From contig JBBPIE010000034.1 of NCBI GenBank assembly GCA_038040485.1, positions 15,733 to 79,732 on the forward strand: 64,000 nucleotides of DNA, read 5' to 3'. Source of the stretch: Onstottus_B arcticum (lineage in GTDB: Bacteria > Acidobacteriota > Blastocatellia > UBA7656). Shown here in pieces: positions 60,468 to 64,000 of the stretch. A model generated the notes under the pieces. The model was not told the DNA's origin. It saw only the letters and a program-made list of their open reading frames with translations, and did not search any database. The number at the start of each line of letters is the position of its first letter. Position 1 is the stretch's first letter. The translations under genes and the position numbers were made by a program.

Positions 60468-61280
60468 CTACTTCGCGGTAACAACAACTGTCACACTAGT
60501 GCCATCGTCCGTGACAGCGGCATTGATAAACGCTGTGCGTTTCCTCCCCCCGTCTTCACCGCTAGCCATCCCGCCGGTCACTTTGCCATCCGTGTTCACA
60601 AGGTTCGTCGTCACCTTGAGCCCCGCTTGCTTGAGGCCCTCCTCGTAGAACTTCACGACGCGATCAACTGCGTCCGGAGTCGTGAACTGATAGCCGCCCA
60701 CATAGCCATCCTTCCCAATCGATGAGTAGTTTCCCTGAACCTTCGCGCCGGGATAAGCAGGGAACCAATCGGGCAGCCCTTCTGCAGCCGCGCCGCTCCC
60801 GAACTTTGCCGTACCCTCCTTCGTCTTCACTTCGAGCGAGCCGGAAGCTCCGTCACCTTCAGCTTCCATGCTCACCTCGCCCTCGTCGTCGCCGTCTTTC
60901 TTGAACTTGACCTTGCCGTCATGCGCCTGCTCGAGATTTATCGTGACCGTATCTCCGGTCTTTTTGTCTTTGACCGTGATGAGTCCCTTCTCCTCATCGA
61001 CCGAGACAAGTTCGATGTCCGGATTCATCGCAACCATGATCTTCGCCGCGGCAAGCGTCGGCTGTTTTTGCATCAGCACCGGGTCGAGGCCCGCTTCCCT
61101 TGCCTTGTTATAGACAAAGTAGCCTCCGCCGACGACCGCGATGACCCCCAGAATCAGAAAAGTTCCGCAGCCGACGAGCACCCATGTCCACACGCTTGAT
61201 TTCTTCTGCGGGGCGGGCGGCGGAAACTGTTGCTGAGGCGGCATCCCGATCGGAGTGGTTGGAGGTACGTAGTTTGACAT
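60468..61280 (-). CDS. Membrane-anchored protein of unknown function
   Basis: From ATG at 61280 with AAAGGAAA upstream, the product is 270 residues. A Pro/Gln-rich cytoplasmic stretch (PIGMPPQQQFPPPAPQ) leads to one membrane helix (VLVGCGTFLILGVIAVVGGG) and then a beta-rich outer domain. The C-terminal half (LPDWFPAYPGAKVQGNYS, YQFTTPDAVDRVVKFYEEGL) resembles domains in other acidobacterial proteins of unknown role. Confidence 0.7.
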   Translation of the reverse strand: MSNYVPPTTPIGMPPQQQFPPPAPQKKSSVWTWVLVGCGTFLILGVIAVVGGGYFVYNKAREAGLDPVLMQKQPTLAAAKIMVAMNPDIELVSVDEEKGLITVKDKKTGDTVTINLEQAHDGKVKFKKDGDDEGEVSMEAEGDGASGSLEVKTKEGTAKFGSGAAAEGLPDWFPAYPGAKVQGNYSSIGKDGYVGGYQFTTPDAVDRVVKFYEEGLKQAGLKVTTNLVNTDGKVTGGMASGEDGGRKRTAFINAAVTDDGTSVTVVVTAK

Positions 61281-61387
61281 GATGTATTTCCTTTCAGTTT
61301 GTAGGTTGCCGAGCACCGCCTAGGCCTATTCCACACCATTCAAGTCTCTCTGCCCTTCAAGATTCTTTCGGACAAAGCCAGACCGCT

Positions 61388-61436
61388 GTGTGCTCTTCTC
61401 TGCGTAACCTCGGCGCCTTTGCGTCTCGGCGGCTAG
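61388..61436. repeat. Half copy of the dispersed hairpin repeat
   Basis: CTCTTCTCTGCGTAACCTCG and GCGCCTTTGCGTCTCGGCGG resemble one arm of the repeat at 16601, without its partner. It lies in the gap before gpsA. Confidence 0.4.
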
Positions 61437-61473
61437 TTCCTTCTCCGCACAAGCCTCGCCGCAAGCAGATTCC

Positions 61474-62484
61474 TCATTCTCTCCTTAGCGGGCGACCCAT
61501 CAACTCGTTTGCTGCTTCACTCGCGGGCTTGTCTTCGTAGAGCAGCGCATAGATGCTGGACGTGATTGGCATTTCGATCTTGAGCCGGCGGCCAAGCTCG
61601 TAGATCGACCGTGTGGTCTTCACGCCTTCAGCTACTTCACGCATCTCGCCAAGTACTTCCGCCAGCTTGCGGCCTCGCCCAAGTTCAATCCCCACACGCC
61701 GATTTCGAGAAAGCTCACCTGTGCACGTTAGCACCAGGTCACCCAGTCCCGCGAGTCCCGCCATCGTCTCGACGCGCGCGCCTTGCGCAACAGCCAGCCT
61801 CGTCATCTCGGCCAGCCCGCGCGTGATGATGGCCGCCACTGCGTTTGTCCCCAGCCCTAGACCGCGCACGACTCCGGCTCCGATCGCGACGACATTCTTC
61901 ACCGCGCCGCCAAGCTCGACGCCGGTCACGTCCGTGTTGGTGTAGACGCGAAACACGTTCGAGCTCAACTCGCGCTGGATCATCCCGCTCCATTCAAGAT
62001 TCAGGCTTGCGGCGACGATTGCTGTCGGGTCTCCAGTTGCTACCTCTCGCGCGAAGCTCGGCCCCGACAACGCAACGAACCGAGGCTCGCGTTCGAGCGC
62101 TTCGGAGATCACTTGATCCATTCGCATCAGCGTGTCATTCTCGACGCCTTTTGCTGCGCTCACCAGCACGAGCGATGTATCCAAATGCGGCTGCATAGCG
62201 CGAACAACGTCGCGCATCGCGTGCGACGGCACTACTATCAGCGCGAAGTCGCTTCCCGCCAGAGCTTCTTCGATCGATGCTGTTGCACGGATGTTATCCG
62301 GAAGCTCGAACTCGGAAAGATAAAACGGATTCCGACGGGCGCTCGCGATGCCCGCTGCGATCTCCGGCTCGCGAGCCCACAGCATGACTTGATGGTGGTT
62401 GCGCGCGGCTACGAGGGCGAGCGCTGTTCCCCAGCTTCCGGCCCCGACGACCGCAACATGCTTGCCGGAAGACGTGTTAGTCAA
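61474..62484 (-). CDS. gpsA: NAD(P)H-dependent glycerol-3-phosphate dehydrogenase
   Basis: A complete 336-residue GpsA. The Rossmann loop VVGAGSWGTALALVAARN is near the N-terminus and the C-terminal domain has GLGDLVLTCTGELSRNRRVG. It makes sn-glycerol-3-phosphate from dihydroxyacetone phosphate for phospholipid synthesis. ATGA overlap with the plsY stop shows they are one operon, plsY first. Confidence 0.96.
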   Translation of the reverse strand: MTNTSSGKHVAVVGAGSWGTALALVAARNHHQVMLWAREPEIAAGIASARRNPFYLSEFELPDNIRATASIEEALAGSDFALIVVPSHAMRDVVRAMQPHLDTSLVLVSAAKGVENDTLMRMDQVISEALEREPRFVALSGPSFAREVATGDPTAIVAASLNLEWSGMIQRELSSNVFRVYTNTDVTGVELGGAVKNVVAIGAGVVRGLGLGTNAVAAIITRGLAEMTRLAVAQGARVETMAGLAGLGDLVLTCTGELSRNRRVGIELGRGRKLAEVLGEMREVAEGVKTTRSIYELGRRLKIEMPITSSIYALLYEDKPASEAANELMGRPLRRE

Positions 62485-63146
62485 CGCTGTCCTCCGCTGA
62501 TCGCGGGTTGATCGCTCGGCGGGACGACTCGCTGTCCGGCTTTGCTTTCGGTCCCCTTAATTAGGCGGCTGATGTTTTCGTGATGCTTGCTGACAATCAA
62601 CGCGCAACCCGCAAACGCAATGAGCAGGAGTCCTTTTAGATGAGGGCTCGGCCAAAGCCAGCCGTAGTAAAGAAGCGTCCAGAGCGGCACGGCTGCCGTC
62701 CCGATGATTGAGGCTAGCGAGATGTAGCGGGTCAGATAAGCGATCAGCGCCCACAATACCAGAGTCGAAAGAACCGAGTAAGGCGCGAGCGCCAGATAGA
62801 CTCCGACTCCGGTTGCTACGCCTTTGCCGCCTTTGAATTTCAGGAAGACCGGAAAGATGTGTCCGGCTATCGCAGCGATGGCAGCGGCGCCGATCCAGAA
62901 GTAATCGTCTTCGGCTACGAGGCGCATCAGCATCACCGCGGCTGCGCCTTTTGCGACGTCAAAAACATACGTGAGCAGCCCGGCTTTTATTCCCGCCCGG
63001 CGAGTGACATTGGTCGCCCCGATCCCCCCAGAGCCCACGTTCCTAACGTCCTCACCGCTTGTGAAGACATACTTAACGAACAAGTAGCCGAACGGGATCG
63101 ACCCCAACAAGTATGCGACGGCGACTAGGGAAATCTTGGGGAGCAT
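62481..63146 (-). CDS. plsY: Glycerol-3-phosphate acyltransferase
   Basis: A 221-residue PlsY with five to six hydrophobic helices. The family motifs NVGSGGIGATNVTRRAG and FLKFKGGKGVATGVGVYLAL are present. It transfers acyl groups from acyl phosphate to glycerol-3-phosphate in the inner membrane, the first step of phosphatidate synthesis, using the product of the overlapping gpsA gene. Confidence 0.95.
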   Translation of the reverse strand: MLPKISLVAVAYLLGSIPFGYLFVKYVFTSGEDVRNVGSGGIGATNVTRRAGIKAGLLTYVFDVAKGAAAVMLMRLVAEDDYFWIGAAAIAAIAGHIFPVFLKFKGGKGVATGVGVYLALAPYSVLSTLVLWALIAYLTRYISLASIIGTAAVPLWTLLYYGWLWPSPHLKGLLLIAFAGCALIVSKHHENISRLIKGTESKAGQRVVPPSDQPAISGGQR

Positions 63147-63221
63147 CAGCCTCTCTCCGATCAGCGACCCATTGCCGCGCCAAGAAATATCACACCCTCG
63201 CTGCTAGAGCAACGAAAGAGG

Positions 63222-63633
63222 ACCGAGGATGGAGGGTGGAGGATCGAGGATGGAGGATCGAGGAGAAATGCGAAGTAGTCCGCCGAAACCCCGAAGGGGG
63301 TTGCGTCCCAGAGCCCAAGGTTGCGGTACTCCGCTACCTTGGGTCGAGCAGCGGAAGTTTCCCCCGCAACCCCTTGGACCAAATGCGGCGAACGGGCCAA
63401 CCCTCGAAGAGGGTGAAGGCATAGAGCAACGGGTGAGTCCGCGAACCCGTGGACAGGCAACGGATGATTCGAACCCCGAAGGGTGGCGGCCGAGGATCGT
63501 TGCGACCAACCGTGGAATTGAGGACCGTCGCCCGCTCCGCGGGCTTGTGCATGAAACCGCGCGGTCCACGGGTTCGCGGACTCACCCGTGGCTATCTTCC
63601 GGCATCCCTTCGGGATTGAATGCGGCGCGGTAG
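63222..63633. repeat. Mosaic of short palindromes and stutter repeats
   Basis: 63222-63266 is a GAGGATGGAGGATCGAGGA-type stutter. 63283-63302, 63318-63346 and 63400-63414 are short palindromes (for example CCAAGGTTGCGG pairing with the CCTTGG side). 63429-63453 and 63565-63589 are perfect 25-base inverted copies of a self-complementary unit containing ACGGGTGAGTCCGCGAACCC. I see no gene here; open frames in this stretch are probably spurious. Confidence 0.7.
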
Positions 63634-63855
63634 CCGCAGCCCGCCGCCACGCAAGCCTATCGCCTCGCGTGGTGTGATGGGCCTCCGTTCGCTTATCACT
63701 GGGGACTCGTCGCCGCGCAGAAGCATCTCAGCGAGCTTGGCGCGCCCGAACCCGAGATGCCGCCCTTCGATGAATCGAAGTTCGAGCCAATGCCTGAAGT
63801 AGAGATCGATCCGGATGATGAGTTCCACGCGGGGTCGGATAATGAGAGCCGTTGA
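63634..63855 (+). pseudogene. C-terminal fragment of a TPR/STAND-type protein
   Basis: This frame opens directly after a TAG and runs 73 codons with no start codon early on. Its product reads YRLAWCDGPPFAYHWGLVAA, then LGAPEPEMPPFDESKFEPMP, EVEIDPDDEF and a stop. The CDGPP..Y pattern is familiar from the TPR tails of STAND ATPases. It is probably the cut-off end of such a gene; the rest has been replaced by the palindrome mosaic upstream. Confidence 0.5.
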
Positions 63856-63947
63856 GATCTCACGTTGCCACAACGTCTGCACCCTCCCCGCGAGACAACA
63901 GTGTTGACCTCAGCCCAAAGGGCCGCAGGCCCAAAAGTGTGCCGATA

Positions 63948-64000
63948 ATAGGGGTAGGGAGAACCGATTGGCTTCGGCTCCCCCTCCCTCCGAACCGGAC
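63948..64000 (-). mobile_element. 3' end of a group II intron (domains V-part and VI)
   Basis: Read on the minus strand from the window edge, GTCCGGTTCG matches the 3' strand of domain V. It is followed by a hairpin with GGGAG and CCGA pairing to TCGG and CTCCC (domain VI), and then TACCCCTAT. The adenine at 63955 is left unpaired, eight bases before the probable intron end at 63948, which is where the branch-point A of group II introns lies. The rest of the intron, including any reverse transcriptase, is outside the window. Confidence 0.6.

Noticed and set aside
63592..63882. 96-codon minus-strand frame
   Set aside because: Overlaps the better plus-strand coding-like fragment and has no recognisable protein pattern.

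Overview
The window reads as chromosomal DNA of a GC-rich, Gram-negative-type bacterium. I infer Acidobacteriota (Blastocatellia-like) from several Hanks-type Ser/Thr kinases fused to TPR, AAA or membrane domains, a secreted M14 peptidase, a secreted M20 amidohydrolase, an RND efflux pair, and many intergenic hairpin repeats. No 16S or other phylogenetic marker is present, so the assignment is inference.

Layout. 1-3.2 kb: start of an MFS transporter and a zinc-ribbon kinase with a multi-pass membrane C-terminus. 3.3-4.8 kb: small unknown ORFs and an SRA-like/Mrr type IV restriction enzyme. 5-8 kb: a minus-strand operon for a selenium-binding-like protein, a VOC dioxygenase, a cupin and a DUF1330 protein. 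8.1-13 kb: a full-length DUF1016 nuclease lying between two collapsed kinase fragments, then a kinase-AAA-TPR giant. 13.5-19.5 kb: an AtoE-like transporter, glpK, a polyphosphate kinase 2 and glpD, with two large palindromic elements between them. 19.5-21.7 kb: Uma2 and an AbiEii-type toxin-antitoxin pair. 21.8-33 kb: secreted amidohydrolase, a REP-like hairpin cluster, M14 peptidase, DoxX protein and RND efflux pair. 33-34.5 kb: decayed debris (collapsed PemK toxin with its antitoxin, a second RND 3' end) and two unknown genes. 34.5-43 kb: a type I restriction-modification island in the order hsdM, Bro-N, DUF1016_N, hsdS, rhuM-like, hicBA, hsdR, with a second HicAB pair upstream of hsdM. 43-50.7 kb: TPR kinase, duplicated DUF4404 genes around a DUF3592 gene, a GT39-like membrane protein and an acyl-CoA synthetase. 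50.8-60.4 kb: unknown secreted protein, a kinase with a long activation-segment insertion, APC permease plus aminotransferase, a short AraC regulator and a secreted propeller/calcium-loop protein. 60.5-64 kb: unknown membrane-anchored protein, gpsA-plsY, a mosaic of palindromes, a TPR-type C-terminal fragment, and the 3' end of a minus-strand group II intron cut by the window edge.

The most unusual signal is in the restriction island. The truncated DUF1016 gene carries four hairpins inside its reading frame, each with a three-base loop in the same codon phase and with covarying stems. The full-length DUF1016 gene 30 kb away has one hairpin of the same design at the corresponding protein position. 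The neighbouring Bro-N gene carries three diverged tandem copies of a segment, each also marked by a triplet-loop palindrome, with a nested REP-like element between copies two and three. The glycerol-3-phosphate genes (glpK, glpD, gpsA, plsY) link both ends of the window to phospholipid precursor supply.
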